A DNA stretch of 20,024 nucleotides from Mesostigma viride (GCA_009746045.1 RPFO01000736.1:1-20024), one strand, 5' to 3'. Counted from the first letter of the stretch, positions 10,633 through 18,662 are shown. Notes: generated from the letters alone by a model not told the origin. A program made the numbers and translations.

Positions 10633-11304
10633 ATGAATAAATTTTTTTCAATCAATATTATTCTATGGGCATTAATTGGATTAAATTTTCATATTCTGAG
10701 TTATTCTCTAAAAATAAGTATTAGTAATTTTCCATGGCAATGGCCACAAGAAGGATTAGAAACATATATGATCCATACTGATTATTATTTAGGTTCTATA
10801 TTATTTATATCTTTTTTAGGAGGTAGATTTGCGTCTTTAATTTCACAATTAGCTTATCAAATAATACAAATTAATATAGTCCAATTGATCATATTTTTTT
10901 CTAAAAATTTACATATTTCTTTTTTATTACCCAATATTTTGAATCAACTTATAAATTTAGATACTAATAGAGGAACAATAACAGAATATACATGCATTCA
11001 AGATCATATAATTAATAATGGATGGTTATCATATTTTGTTGTTAATCTAATATCATATGACCTATTTGAAAATACATTAAATCAATATAATACTCAAGCA
11101 ATTGATTCTTTTTTTAATAAAAGCGTAATTTTTTTGATAAGACTTTATATTATGAACATCTTATTTAGTTTATTAACAAGTAATTCATTAAATGAATGGA
11201 TTATGTATTCTATAAAAGACAATTTTTTATTACTGCCAAATCAATTAATTATTATTTGTTCAGTGGTATTATTAGTATTTTTATTACAATTTTGTGTGTA
11301 TTAA
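10633..11304 (+). CDS. Unrecognised 223-residue hydrophobic membrane protein
   Basis: I do not recognise this protein. It is an ATG-to-TAA reading frame whose codon use matches its AT-rich neighbours. Likely membrane segments are near residues 5-23, 50-90 (one or two, around Leu-Gly-Ser-Ile-Leu-Phe-Ile-Ser-Phe-Leu-Gly-Gly), 165-185 and 203-221. A Pro/Trp-rich stretch (Phe-Pro-Trp-Gln-Trp-Pro-Gln-Glu-Gly) at about residues 33-41 sits between the first two. It does not resemble Ycf4, CemA, CcsA or the start of Ycf1 as I know them. It lies between ndhB (divergent) and psaI (same strand, 295 bases downstream), so it could share a transcript with psaI. There is no clear ribosome-binding site. The unbroken frame in both arms supports a real gene; the function is unknown. 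Confidence 0.78.
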   Translation: MNKFFSINIILWALIGLNFHILSYSLKISISNFPWQWPQEGLETYMIHTDYYLGSILFISFLGGRFASLISQLAYQIIQINIVQLIIFFSKNLHISFLLPNILNQLINLDTNRGTITEYTCIQDHIINNGWLSYFVVNLISYDLFENTLNQYNTQAIDSFFNKSVIFLIRLYIMNILFSLLTSNSLNEWIMYSIKDNFLLLPNQLIIICSVVLLVFLLQFCVY

Positions 11305-11599
11305 TGGAGAAAATAAATTAAATATCTAATTTATTTGCAATACTGCATTTCTATTAACAAAATGAAGAAGAACAAAGACTTTAATAACTTGTTATAATTT
11401 AGAAGATACTTTCTTGCTTTTTTCTCATAGAGTGAGAAATAATCTTAAATTATGGTATTTGTTATAAACATATATATTTTTAAAATATATATAATGCAAA
11501 TAAAAATCTAATGATGCAGAATAGCTTCGTAGATTTTCCATATTGTTTCTATTTTTTGAAACATAATTTATATAAAAATGTAAATAAGGCAATAAATTA

Positions 11600-11710
11600 A
11601 TGATCGCTTCCTATTTACCTTCTATTTTAGTACCTTTAGTAGGTTTAGTGTTTCCAGCAATTGCAATGGCTTCACTGTTTTTATATATTGAACAAGAAGA
11701 AATTAGTTAA
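11600..11710 (+). CDS. psaI: Photosystem I subunit VIII (PsaI)
   Basis: PsaI is a single-helix thylakoid membrane subunit of photosystem I that helps hold PsaL and stabilise the complex. The 36-residue product fits the family length and carries its hallmark run [15 protein letters not shown], followed by [10 protein letters not shown]. In land plants psaI is usually followed by ycf4-cemA-petA and then psbJ. Here it is instead directly convergent with psbJ across a short spacer with two hairpins, so those three genes are not in between. No strong ribosome-binding site is visible. Confidence 0.94.
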   Translation: MIASYLPSILVPLVGLVFPAIAMASLFLYIEQEEIS

Positions 11711-11759
11711 TTAGAATTTTTTAAAAATTTAACTACAACATTTTTTTTATTGTTTTGTA

Positions 11760-11799
11760 CTTCTTCCAGGGGGCTAATGGAACCGTATCCTGGAAGAAG
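11760..11799. terminator. Hairpin between convergent psaI and psbJ
   Basis: An 11-base stem, CTTCTTCCAGG/CCTGGAAGAAG, encloses a loop of about 18 bases and sits 50 bases after the psaI stop and about 100 bases after the psbJ stop. Such inverted repeats between convergent plastid genes usually protect mRNA 3' ends from exonucleases on both transcripts. Confidence 0.7.
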
Positions 11800-11859
11800 A
11801 TACTAAAACTATTTCTAAGTTAGTAAATTTTTTACTATGTGCATAATACTATAATTTTT

Positions 11860-11889
11860 CTATGTATATATACATATACATATACATAG
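11860..11889. terminator. AT-rich hairpin after psbJ
   Basis: A perfect 10-base stem with a 10-base loop, built from TATGTA/TACATA units, lies 13 bases after the psbJ stop on the minus strand. It may be the 3' end signal of the psbE-F-L-J transcript, but it could simply be an AT microsatellite. Confidence 0.45.
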
Positions 11890-11902
11890 ATGGTTCACTT
11901 TG

Positions 11903-12031
11903 TTATAGTGATGATCCTAAACCAGAATAAGAACCATAAAAAAATAAAGCAAGTAAACCTATAGCTAAAAGACCTACAACTGTACCCACTAACCATAGTG
12001 GGATTCGTCCGGTAGTTCCAGTATTAGACAT
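11903..12031 (-). CDS. psbJ: Photosystem II reaction-centre protein J (PsbJ)
   Basis: PsbJ is a small single-helix protein of the photosystem II core, near cytochrome b559, that affects electron flow from QA and PSII assembly. The 42-residue product has the family pattern: a polar Gly-rich start ([10 protein letters not shown]), one helix (Val-Gly-Thr-Val-Val-Gly-Leu-Leu) and the end [12 protein letters not shown]. A GAGG ribosome-binding site lies about 10 bases upstream. It is the last gene of the psbE-F-L-J operon, 103 bases after psbL. Confidence 0.96.
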   Translation of the reverse strand: MSNTGTTGRIPLWLVGTVVGLLAIGLLALFFYGSYSGLGSSL

Positions 12032-12134
12032 GAATATTCCTCTATTCCATTTTCGATAAAAGGTCAGTGCTCATGACCCAAGTAGCAATAGGTATAAAAA
12101 TGACTTAACTATATAAATTAATAAAAAAATTTAA

Positions 12135-12251
12135 TTAGTTAAAAATATAACTGGAGAATAAAATTGCTAATACAAAAATAAGCAATAATCCCCAATAAAG
12201 ACTAGTACGATTTAATTCAACTTCTTGTTTGTTAGGATTTGGTTCTGTCAT
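12135..12251 (-). CDS. psbL: Photosystem II reaction-centre protein L (PsbL)
   Basis: PsbL is a single-helix PSII core subunit involved in QA function and dimer contact. The 38-residue product carries the typical [17 protein letters not shown] core and the ending Ser-Ser-Tyr-Ile-Phe-Asn. It starts with a genomic ATG, so the ACG-to-AUG editing known in some land plants is not needed. An AGAGG site lies just upstream, and the gene is 18 bases after psbF in the operon. Confidence 0.96.
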   Translation of the reverse strand: MTEPNPNKQEVELNRTSLYWGLLLIFVLAILFSSYIFN

Positions 12252-12269
12252 AATAACCTCTTATACCTG

Positions 12270-12404
<135 letters not shown>

Positions 12405-12418
12405 CTATTTTTATTAAT

Positions 12419-12664
12419 TTATTTAGTATATTGATTTAATTGTTCTAAAGCATTAAAACGATCAGTGATCAATGGAATATCTTGTCGATCTTCAGTAAAA
12501 TACTCGTTAGGTCTAGGAGTGCCAAACACGTCATAAGCAAGACCTGTACTTACAAATAACCATCCAGAAACAAATAAAGATGGAATAGTAATACTATGAA
12601 TAACCCAATAACGAATACTGGTAATAATGTCACTAAAAGGACGTTCCTCTGTAGAACCAGCCAT
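12419..12664 (-). CDS. psbE: Cytochrome b559 alpha subunit (PsbE)
   Basis: PsbE supplies the other haem-ligating His of cytochrome b559 and is essential for photosystem II assembly. The 81-residue product starts [10 protein letters not shown]. It has [10 protein letters not shown] with the haem ligand His23, one membrane helix, and [13 protein letters not shown], all family hallmarks. A strong AAGGAG ribosome-binding site lies 6-11 bases before the ATG. It is the first gene of the psbE-F-L-J operon, transcribed on the minus strand. Confidence 0.97.
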   Translation of the reverse strand: MAGSTEERPFSDIITSIRYWVIHSITIPSLFVSGWLFVSTGLAYDVFGTPRPNEYFTEDRQDIPLITDRFNALEQLNQYTK

Positions 12665-12782
12665 GCCAAGCTCCTTACGTGAAAATAGATTGATCTTATC
12701 TTATTTGAGATAGATCCAAAACCAATAAAGAGGATTGTGGTACCTCTATACCCTTAGAATTTTTTTCTAAGTATAATTATAA

Positions 12783-12935
12783 TTATATTATTTCTTTGAC
12801 ATTTTCACTTATTCTTAATTTAGTTAAGTAAAAATAAGCTATTTGTAAAGATTGTAGACTACTACTCACTTGTTCATTTGCAGAGGTTTCTGTCTTATAG
12901 AAGTTATAAATGTTGCTATAAGCAACTAATTCCAT
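12783..12935 (-). CDS. Unrecognised 50-residue ORF upstream of psbE
   Basis: A 50-codon frame with an ATG start and TAA stop lies 118 bases upstream of psbE on the same strand. The product begins Met-Glu-Leu-Val-Ala-Tyr-Ser-Asn, is polar with many Tyr and Ser, and has no membrane segment. It matches none of the short plastid proteins I know (PsbM, PsbN, PetL, PetN, Ycf12 and similar). There is no clear ribosome-binding site. It may be chance, or part of a structured leader or non-coding RNA. Confidence 0.25.
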   Translation of the reverse strand: MELVAYSNIYNFYKTETSANEQVSSSLQSLQIAYFYLTKLRISENVKEII

Positions 12936-13151
12936 CTTTTCTGCAAATTAACACACTATGTTTTATCACTACAACAATATTTATTGTTGCTTGAATTTTC
13001 AGTCAATGGAAACTAGAATATTCAAATATGAACATCACTCTTGTCAAAGAGAAATACTCCATTGCCATTAGTATATCCTTGAGGGCTTAACAGAGCAAGG
13101 TTTTTTTTATAGATATAATAATCCGTTTATTATAAAATATTCTTTTTTTCA

Positions 13152-13183
13152 AATTTAAAAATAATAATTATTATTTTTAAATT
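13152..13183. terminator. 32-base perfect palindrome after trnG
   Basis: Perfect 16+16 base palindrome (AATTTAAAAATAATAA and its complement), 19 bases beyond the tRNA-Gly 3' end. A hairpin or cruciform is possible; a role as a 3' end signal is an inference from position alone. Confidence 0.4.
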
Positions 13184-13201
13184 AAATATAATTTGTTTTA
13201 G

Positions 13202-13273
13202 AGCGGGTAACGCGATTCGAACGCGCGACATCAACCTTGGCAAGGTTACGCTCTACCACTGAGCTATACCCGC
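13202..13273 (-). tRNA. trnG-GCC: tRNA-Gly(GCC)
   Basis: 72 bases. The cloverleaf is complete: acceptor GCGGGTA/TACCCGC, D arm GCTC/GAGC, anticodon loop TTGCCAA with GCC, T arm GCGCG/CGCGT with loop TTCGAAT, and discriminator T. There is no intron and no encoded CCA. A good promoter lies 15 bases upstream. Confidence 0.97.
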
Positions 13274-13366
13274 ATTAAATTATAAAGAATTATTCCACAG
13301 AATAATTAATTTGTCAATCAAATAAGAGAAAAGAAAAAGGATGATAAAGAAATGAATTCAATTATT

Positions 13367-13398
<32 letters not shown>

Positions 13399-13726
13399 AA
13401 TTTTTTTTTCATAAAACTAGTATTCAAAAAATTACTCATGAATAAACAAATATTTAAGTGTAAGTATACATAAAAAAATATATTTTTATCTTTTTTTTAG
13501 ACTAAAAAAGAAAGAAATATTTAATATAATTCCTAATTTGAATTATATCTTTGTTTACAAAAATTTTTTAATTATTTGTCTATGTTTTTATTAAAAACTG
13601 TTCTTAGATAATTTGATTTAATTATTTAATATCAGATAATAATAGTTAAGATATATTTTATTTATTTCAAATAAATAATTTTAATAAACTAAAATAATAT
13701 TCTAATATTAAAAATATTGTTGTTAT
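13274..13726. other. 453-base spacer between psbZ and trnG
   Basis: This is AT-rich spacer. It holds the trnG promoter at 13289-13317 and a simple repeat, (AAT)6 followed by (ATT)4, inside a hairpin-forming stretch at 13365-13400. No gene was seen on either strand. The mirror copy is 4724-5174. Confidence 0.6.
13289..13317 (-). promoter_or_regulatory. Candidate sigma70-type promoter for trnG
   Basis: On the minus strand, TTGACA (complement of 13312-13317), a 17-base spacer and AATAAT (complement of 13289-13294) precede trnG by 15 bases. The -35 is perfect and the -10 matches five of six bases, as for the plastid-encoded RNA polymerase. Confidence 0.62.
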
Positions 13727-13915
13727 TTAAACAACAAAAGAATTTAGAATGCCTACAGCAAATACTAAACTAATCCATAATAGAGCTCCAGAAAAAACAA
13801 AATTCTTGGATTTTACCCAACCTTCTGGAGAAGCAAATATTACAGGAACGCCAATAACCATTAGAAAAGATGTTGCAATTAATGCAAGAACTGTTAATTG
13901 AAATGCAGCAAGCAT
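13727..13915 (-). CDS. psbZ: Photosystem II protein Z (PsbZ, Ycf9)
   Basis: PsbZ is a two-helix PSII core protein that helps link the core with its light-harvesting antenna and stabilises supercomplexes. The 62-residue product has the family length and pattern: helix 1 from Phe-Gln-Leu-Thr-Val-Leu-Ala-Leu, a loop with [10 protein letters not shown], and helix 2 with Gly-Ala-Leu-Leu-Trp-Ile-Ser-Leu-Val, ending in Asn-Ser-Phe-Val-Val. A strong GAGGAG ribosome-binding site lies upstream. The neighbours trnG-GCC and trnS-UGA flank psbZ in many streptophyte plastids too. Confidence 0.97.
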   Translation of the reverse strand: MLAAFQLTVLALIATSFLMVIGVPVIFASPEGWVKSKNFVFSGALLWISLVFAVGILNSFVV

Positions 13916-14239
13916 AGTGTGTTTCTCCTCAATATATGAACACTATAAATAGTATTTTATTTCTTTTTTTAAATGAAATACAGCTAATTTATAAAAAAAC
14001 ATGCGTTTTGTTTTATGCATAATTTTTATACATAAAAAAAATTATTTAACTTAATTTTTAATTTTATGCATAACTGTTTGATTTCATCAAATAAAAAATG
14101 TTCTTTTTTTATTTATATAAAAATATCAGTCAATAATAACTATAGTAACAATTTCCATATATAATTGTATAGTAACACTTATATAGATAACATAAAAGAA
14201 AACATTTATGAATTGCTATTTTATAAACTAATAGTTATA
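13916..14239. other. 324-base divergent spacer between psbZ and trnS
   Basis: The spacer must hold promoters for psbZ (minus) and trnS (plus), but no strong pair is visible. It contains two identical 12-base boxes, TTTTATGCATAA at 14011-14022 and 14062-14073, each with a palindromic TTATGCATAA core. The mirror copy is 4211-4534, with the boxes at 4377-4388 and 4428-4439. Confidence 0.5.
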
Positions 14240-14327
14240 GGAGAGGTGGCAGAGATGGTCGATTGCGTCTGATTTGAAATCAGATGAACCTTTTTAGGTT
14301 CCGAGGGTTCGAATCCCTCCTTCTCCG
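14240..14327 (+). tRNA. trnS-UGA: tRNA-Ser(UGA)
   Basis: 88 bases, a class II tRNA. The acceptor GGAGAGG pairs with CTTCTCC, the anticodon stem-loop is TCTGA-TTTGAAA-TCAGA with TGA at 14275-14277, and there is a long variable arm (GAACCTTTTTAGGTTC) and a T loop TTCGAAT. The discriminator is G. It is divergent from psbZ. Confidence 0.97.
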
Positions 14328-14397
14328 AAGCCGCAATAATTATGAAATATTTTTTGTGTATTACTTTTATGAATAAGTAAAAAGGATTTTTTAACCA

Positions 14398-17070
14398 ATG
14401 CAGCAAAATCATATGAGTCTTAGTAACATGATCAAAGAAGTCAAAGAAGTCTTTTTTCATGTTCCAGCATTATTAATACCTACACGTTATCGAGAAATTT
14501 ATAGAGAAATAGATAGAGCTCCTAAATTATTAGAACAGTCATTTTATACGATTTTTATTAAAGTTTGGAATATTACAGAAAAAGTAACAGTTACAGATGT
14601 TTTTTATTATAGTTCTGTAGAAGATCCACTTGGTTTACAATCTCCTAGACATAGTCGTTGGGCTCAAAATACAGATGAAGAACAAAGAAAACAAGCTCGT
14701 ATTATTATTCAATCAGTTTATAAACCTAATTCATTTATAAGAATTACTAGTAATAAATTTACTAGAGTACTAATAACAAGTTTATTTGTATTAACTTATT
14801 TCCAATCTAATGGAGTTTTTCAATCTTTTCCTTATTTTGAATCTCAAATTAATGGTTTTCTTTTCAAAAAAATGAATAATATTAATCAGTTAGAAATTAA
14901 TAGTACAAATACATGTATTATCAAAATAACTGATCTTTTAACACATCAGAAATCTAAAGAATTGCTAGGAAATTCTCTTCCAACTAACAGTATATTAAGA
15001 TGGAAAATGCATTCAAAAATATCTGATATTAAAACGATATTTAATATGCCAGAAAAATGGATATATCTTCCTTTAGGACTAGGATTAGAAAATAGTGAAC
15101 AAATTTTTAGTTATAGAAATTTTGATATTTGTAATTTGACGAAAAATAGTTCAAATATTATGAAAATAAAAAATAATAGAACTATTTTAGATCCAAAAAT
15201 TGATAAATATCCTTTAGTATTAAAGAATAAGGAAAATATTTTATTTTTTCACAAATTACCAATTCAATTTTTTTTATTTCCATATATTGTTTTAAGAATT
15301 TGGCTTGCTCCTGTATTTGTTCTATGGTGGTCATATCAATTTAATTCTGAAGAAAAAGAAAATATTAAAAATAATTTAAAAAATATTCATGATATAGAAA
15401 TAAGTACTATTCAAAAATTTGTTGCAAAAGCTATAACCTTTAGAGACATAGGTGGTATGGAATCTCTGAAACAGGAATTGGCTACAGTAGCTTTTTTGCT
15501 TAAACAAAAAAATTATTCTAATAGTTATCCTATGGGGTATTTGTTTGCTGGACCTCCAGGTACAGGAAAAACATTAATGGCTAAAGCTATGTCTTATGAA
15601 GCAGAAACACCATATTTGTATGTAGAAGGTTCACAATTTAGATGTAGAGAAGAAGGAGTGGCTAATGCACGCGTTGACGATCTTTTCAAACAAATTCAGA
15701 ATATTAGTCCATGTATTTTATATATAGATGAAATAGATTCTATTGCTGAAAGAAGAGAAGAAGCTAATAAACAATTAGAACAATTGAAAACAATTGGAGA
15801 CTCAATTGAAGGTTCCAATATTAATATAGATCAAAAACCTTCTGATACTGTATTAATGCAGTTTTTAATTTACATGGATGGATACAAAAAAAGAAATGAT
15901 TTGATAATTATTGGCGCTACAAATAGAATAGAAACTTTGGATGATGCCATTATGCGTCCTGGACGTTTTGATCGTCAAATTGTATTTTCTCCACCATTTT
16001 TTGAAGAAAGAAAAGATATTCTTAGAATTTTTTTACGTAATACTAAAGCATTAGTAGATGATACAACTAAAACTATGATGGCAGAACGCTCTATTGGTCT
16101 TAATGGTTGTGATTTAAGACTTTTAGCAGATAACATTCTTCTTTTATCAGCTTTAGAATCAAGAAATCAACAAAAAACTATTCCAGTTATTAATGAGGAT
16201 ACTTTTGATAGAGCATTAGAACGTGTATCTAGAATTAGACATATCATTTCCAATTATGAACTAGCTTTTGGTAAATATGATTTTTATCGAACAGCTTATC
16301 ATGAAGCTGGAATTGCTTTAATTCATACTTTACTACCAGAATGCAGACCTGTTTATTCGGTTAAATTATTTCCAAAACCATTAAATGATCGTTATTTGGA
16401 AATTGAAAGAGAAAATCTGAAAGTTCCTTCATCAGATATTATTTCTACTAATAATATAGATTATTTTGTACAAAAAATAGTTGGTTTATTAGCAGGAAGA
16501 GCTGCAGAAAGTATATTGTTTGATTTTTATCCTGGCCAAATAAGTACATATTTGAATAAAACATATGATCCTAATATTCAAGGAGCTTATAATATTGCAC
16601 ATCATATTGTTGAATTTGGTTTGTTAGATTCTGTTACAGGAGTTATACATTATCTAAATTCTGAAAATGAAAATAATATTAAAGATCCATTTGTTACTAA
16701 AATTAATGATCTTATTCAAAATAAAGTTACATTAAAAACCAATAGAGAATTGAGAAAATATTCTCAAGCTGCTTCTATATTAGATTTTAATGAATTTTGG
16801 TATGAACAAGATTATCCATGGCAATTTGATTTTATTAAAAAACAATATATTTATTCAAATGAATCATCTAGAAATCTAGATATGGAAATAGTTTCTATAT
16901 TACATACTTTATTTCAATATACATATGATTTTTTAAAATCTAATGAACAATTATTGGATCATTTAGCATCTCTTGTTTTAAAAAATAAGAGTATATCTCA
17001 AAAAGAAATCCATTTAGTAGTCAATTCATATGGTATTAAAATACCAACAAAAACTTGGAAAGCATGGTAA
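14398..17070 (+). CDS. ftsH: FtsH/Ycf2-like membrane AAA-ATPase with inactivated protease site
   Basis: This 890-residue protein has FtsH domain order. Membrane helices lie at about 124-140 and 289-313 with about 145 residues between them, followed by an AAA domain. Visible motifs are Walker A GPPGTGKT (385-392), Walker B with Asp444-Glu445, GATN (506-509) and the arginine-finger motif RPGRFDR (520-526). The ATPase therefore looks functional. The M41 protease part is degenerate: HEAGH becomes HEAGI (His635, Glu636, Ile639), and the third zinc-ligand Asp aligns with Asn726. The pore-loop Phe-Val-Gly aligns with Glu418-Glu419-Gly420. Plastid Ycf2 and nuclear FtsHi proteins are known protease-dead FtsH relatives that form an import motor at the inner envelope; this may be a short form of that lineage. 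It could equally be annotated ycf2. An AGGA ribosome-binding site lies about 13 bases upstream. It starts 70 bases after trnS and ends 17 bases before trnD (opposite strand). Confidence 0.9.
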   Translation: MQQNHMSLSNMIKEVKEVFFHVPALLIPTRYREIYREIDRAPKLLEQSFYTIFIKVWNITEKVTVTDVFYYSSVEDPLGLQSPRHSRWAQNTDEEQRKQARIIIQSVYKPNSFIRITSNKFTRVLITSLFVLTYFQSNGVFQSFPYFESQINGFLFKKMNNINQLEINSTNTCIIKITDLLTHQKSKELLGNSLPTNSILRWKMHSKISDIKTIFNMPEKWIYLPLGLGLENSEQIFSYRNFDICNLTKNSSNIMKIKNNRTILDPKIDKYPLVLKNKENILFFHKLPIQFFLFPYIVLRIWLAPVFVLWWSYQFNSEEKENIKNNLKNIHDIEISTIQKFVAKAITFRDIGGMESLKQELATVAFLLKQKNYSNSYPMGYLFAGPPGTGKTLMAKAMSYEAETPYLYVEGSQFRCREEGVANARVDDLFKQIQNISPCILYIDEIDSIAERREEANKQLEQLKTIGDSIEGSNINIDQKPSDTVLMQFLIYMDGYKKRNDLIIIGATNRIETLDDAIMRPGRFDRQIVFSPPFFEERKDILRIFLRNTKALVDDTTKTMMAERSIGLNGCDLRLLADNILLLSALESRNQQKTIPVINEDTFDRALERVSRIRHIISNYELAFGKYDFYRTAYHEAGIALIHTLLPECRPVYSVKLFPKPLNDRYLEIERENLKVPSSDIISTNNIDYFVQKIVGLLAGRAAESILFDFYPGQISTYLNKTYDPNIQGAYNIAHHIVEFGLLDSVTGVIHYLNSENENNIKDPFVTKINDLIQNKVTLKTNRELRKYSQAASILDFNEFWYEQDYPWQFDFIKKQYIYSNESSRNLDMEIVSILHTLFQYTYDFLKSNEQLLDHLASLVLKNKSISQKEIHLVVNSYGIKIPTKTWKAW

Positions 17071-17087
17071 TGGAAGAAAAATAATAT

Positions 17088-17161
17088 CGGGACTGACGGG
17101 GTTCGAACCCGCAACTTCCGCCTTGACAGGGCGGTGCTCTAACCAGTTGAACTACAATCCC
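17088..17161 (-). tRNA. trnD-GUC: tRNA-Asp(GUC)
   Basis: 74 bases. Acceptor GGGATTG/CAGTCCC, anticodon loop CTGTCAA with GTC, T arm GCGGG-TTCGAAC-CCCGT, and discriminator G. It is convergent with the FtsH-like gene, 17 bases away. Confidence 0.97.
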
Positions 17162-17403
17162 ACAGTTGTTATTATGCTACCATAGTGCCATGATTATAGT
17201 TTATTTGTCAAATATATTATTTATATTTTATAAATATAATATACTACAAGCACTTATAGTATCTTGAATAAGGAGCATAGATTTAAACATTTATTTCATT
17301 TCAGGTAATCATTTTTCTAATATATTTTATTATATATTAGATTTTATTGAAAAAATAATTATTTTCTAGTTTAATAAAGACACATAAAAAAGAATAAAAA
17401 TAT
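17162..17403. other. 242-base divergent spacer between trnD and rpl20
   Basis: AT-rich spacer with an 18-base imperfect palindrome (ACTACAAG CA CTTATAGT, 17243-17260) near its middle. A minus-strand TTGACA lies about 50 bases before trnD but has no -10 at the usual distance. No gene was seen. Confidence 0.45.
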
Positions 17404-17751
17404 ATGACAAGAGTAAAACGAGGCAATGTTGCTCGTAAACATCGTAACAAAATTCTTAATTTAGCTAAAGGATTTCGTGGAGCACATTCTGTACTATTTC
17501 GTACAGCAAATCAACAAATAATTAAATCTTTAAGATATGCTTATAGGGATAGAGCTAGAAAAAAACGAGATTTTAGAAAGTTATGGATTGCTAGAATTAA
17601 TGCAGCATCACGTCAAAATAATATCAGTTATAGTCAATTAATTAATCAATTAAAAACATCCAATATTTTATTAAATCGAAAAATTTTAGCACAAATTGCT
17701 CTTTTGGATGGTCCAGTATTTTCTCAAATTGTTATGGAATCCAATTCTTAA
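17404..17751 (+). CDS. rpl20: 50S ribosomal protein L20 (plastid bL20)
   Basis: bL20 binds 23S rRNA and is needed early in large-subunit assembly. The 115-residue product is close to the usual length. It has the basic N-terminal arm ([12 protein letters not shown]) and the signature [15 protein letters not shown] at about residues 53-67, then a C-terminal globular part ending near Leu-Asp-Gly-Pro-Val-Phe. It is convergent with rps18, as in land plants, with a strong hairpin between. There is no obvious ribosome-binding site. Confidence 0.97.
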   Translation: MTRVKRGNVARKHRNKILNLAKGFRGAHSVLFRTANQQIIKSLRYAYRDRARKKRDFRKLWIARINAASRQNNISYSQLINQLKTSNILLNRKILAQIALLDGPVFSQIVMESNS

Positions 17752-17760
17752 ATATTCTGG

Positions 17761-17794
17761 TTAATTTCCTATGTGAAGAAACATAGGAAATTAA
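17761..17794. terminator. Strong hairpin between convergent rpl20 and rps18
   Basis: A perfect 14-base stem, TTAATTTCCTATGT/ACATAGGAAATTAA, with a 6-base loop GAAGAA lies 9 bases after the rpl20 stop and 34 bases after the rps18 stop. It can be extended by two more pairs. This is a typical plastid 3' end stabilising inverted repeat that can serve both transcripts. Confidence 0.8.
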
Positions 17795-17828
17795 TCACAA
17801 CATATGTTTCCAAAGAATCATTTTGAAT

Positions 17829-18044
17829 TTAAATTTCTTGATTAAGAAAAGGTAATAAAGTTAAAAAGCGTGCTTGTTTTATAGCTTTAGTAATTGCACG
17901 TTGTTGCTTAGCACTTATATTATTAACACGTCTTGGTAATATTTTCCCTTGTTCTGTTATAAATTGACTTAATAAATCTATATTTTTATAATCTATAGAA
18001 TCTGTTGGTTTGATTGGGGATGTGCGACGACGAGAAAAAGTCAT
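17829..18044 (-). CDS. rps18: 30S ribosomal protein S18 (plastid bS18)
   Basis: bS18 sits on the small-subunit platform next to bS6. The 71-residue product has the Arg-rich start Phe-Ser-Arg-Arg-Arg, then the bS18 core [21 protein letters not shown], and [15 protein letters not shown]. Land-plant S18 is longer at both ends; this compact form is bacterial-like. It lies 45 bases after rpl33 on the same strand, in the psaJ-rpl33-rps18 unit. Confidence 0.96.
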   Translation of the reverse strand: MTFSRRRTSPIKPTDSIDYKNIDLLSQFITEQGKILPRRVNNISAKQQRAITKAIKQARFLTLLPFLNQEI

Positions 18045-18089
18045 AATTGTAAATTTTGTAATATTATTTAAATCTAAAAAAAATATATA

Positions 18090-18284
18090 TTATTTTATTT
18101 CTTTATGAATAGTCGATTGATTACAATGAGAGCAGAATTTTTTTAATTCTAATCTATTAGGCGTATTACGACGATTTTTTTGAGTCATATATCTTGAAAT
18201 ACCAGTAGAACGTTTATTGTTATTATTTTTACAAGAAGTACATTCTAATGTGATACTTATTCTTATACCTTTTGTTTTTGCCAT
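18090..18284 (-). CDS. rpl33: 50S ribosomal protein L33 (plastid bL33)
   Basis: bL33 is a small zinc-ribbon protein near the ribosomal E site. The 64-residue product begins Met-Ala-Lys-Thr-Lys-Gly-Ile-Arg-Ile and has both Cys pairs of the ribbon (Cys-Thr-Ser-Cys at 16-19 and Cys-Ser-His-Cys at about 51-54). It also has [15 protein letters not shown]. An AAGGA site lies upstream. The gene is present in streptophyte but not chlorophyte plastids, which helps place the organism. Confidence 0.96.
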   Translation of the reverse strand: MAKTKGIRISITLECTSCKNNNNKRSTGISRYMTQKNRRNTPNRLELKKFCSHCNQSTIHKEIK

Positions 18285-18533
18285 ATATATATCCTTTTTA
18301 TTGTTCCCCTTTTTATAAAATATCGCGATTATAATTTTGAATCAAATATAAAAGTTTTCTATCAATCTAATTTGTAGATTTTTCTAAATTAATTATGTTT
18401 ATAATCAATAATTTTTTAGTAGATAGAATAACCATTTCTCTTATTTATCTATTTGTATAGAAAAAAAGATATAGATTATTTATATATCTTGTGTGCATAT
18501 GCACATCACGTTTAATATAGAAAGATAGATTAT

Positions 18534-18662
18534 TTATTTCATAGGAACTAATAATGCATCAGGGAAAAAGCGATTGATTTCAATTAATAATCCAGCAAGA
18601 ATAATAAACCATATAGTTGCTAACACAGGTGCTGTGGAAAGATATTTCTGAAAATCTTGCAT
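18534..18662 (-). CDS. psaJ: Photosystem I subunit IX (PsaJ)
   Basis: PsaJ is a single-helix thylakoid subunit of photosystem I next to PsaF, stabilising plastocyanin or cytochrome c6 docking. The 42-residue product shows the family pattern [15 protein letters not shown], then [12 protein letters not shown]. An AGGAG site lies about 8 bases before the ATG. It heads the psaJ-rpl33-rps18 unit and lies just outside the mirrored region, so it is present once. Confidence 0.96.
   Translation of the reverse strand: MQDFQKYLSTAPVLATIWFIILAGLLIEINRFFPDALLVPMK

Larger units (their letters stand above)
12665..13201. other. 537-base upstream region of the psbE operon
   Basis: This spacer between trnG and psbE is less AT-biased and more varied than other spacers here. 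On the minus strand it contains two TTGAC-type -35-like boxes (mirror positions 5401-5406 TTGACA and 5442-5447 TTGACT). Each is followed at 17-18 bases only by a weak -10 (about TGAATA or TAAATA). A 50-codon ORF lies at 12783-12935 and the 32-base palindrome at 13152-13183. A promoter here is expected because psbE heads the operon, but I cannot fix it. The mirror copy is 5247-5783. Confidence 0.5.

Noticed and set aside
12665-13201. rnpB, tmRNA or SRP RNA gene in the psbE upstream region
   Set aside because: None of the conserved cores I would expect (such as GAGGAAAGTCC or GGAAGCAGCC) is present on either strand.
13365-13400. Short AAT/ATT tandem array as a CRISPR or minisatellite
   Set aside because: The unit is a plain trinucleotide with six plus four copies and no spacers; it is a microsatellite.
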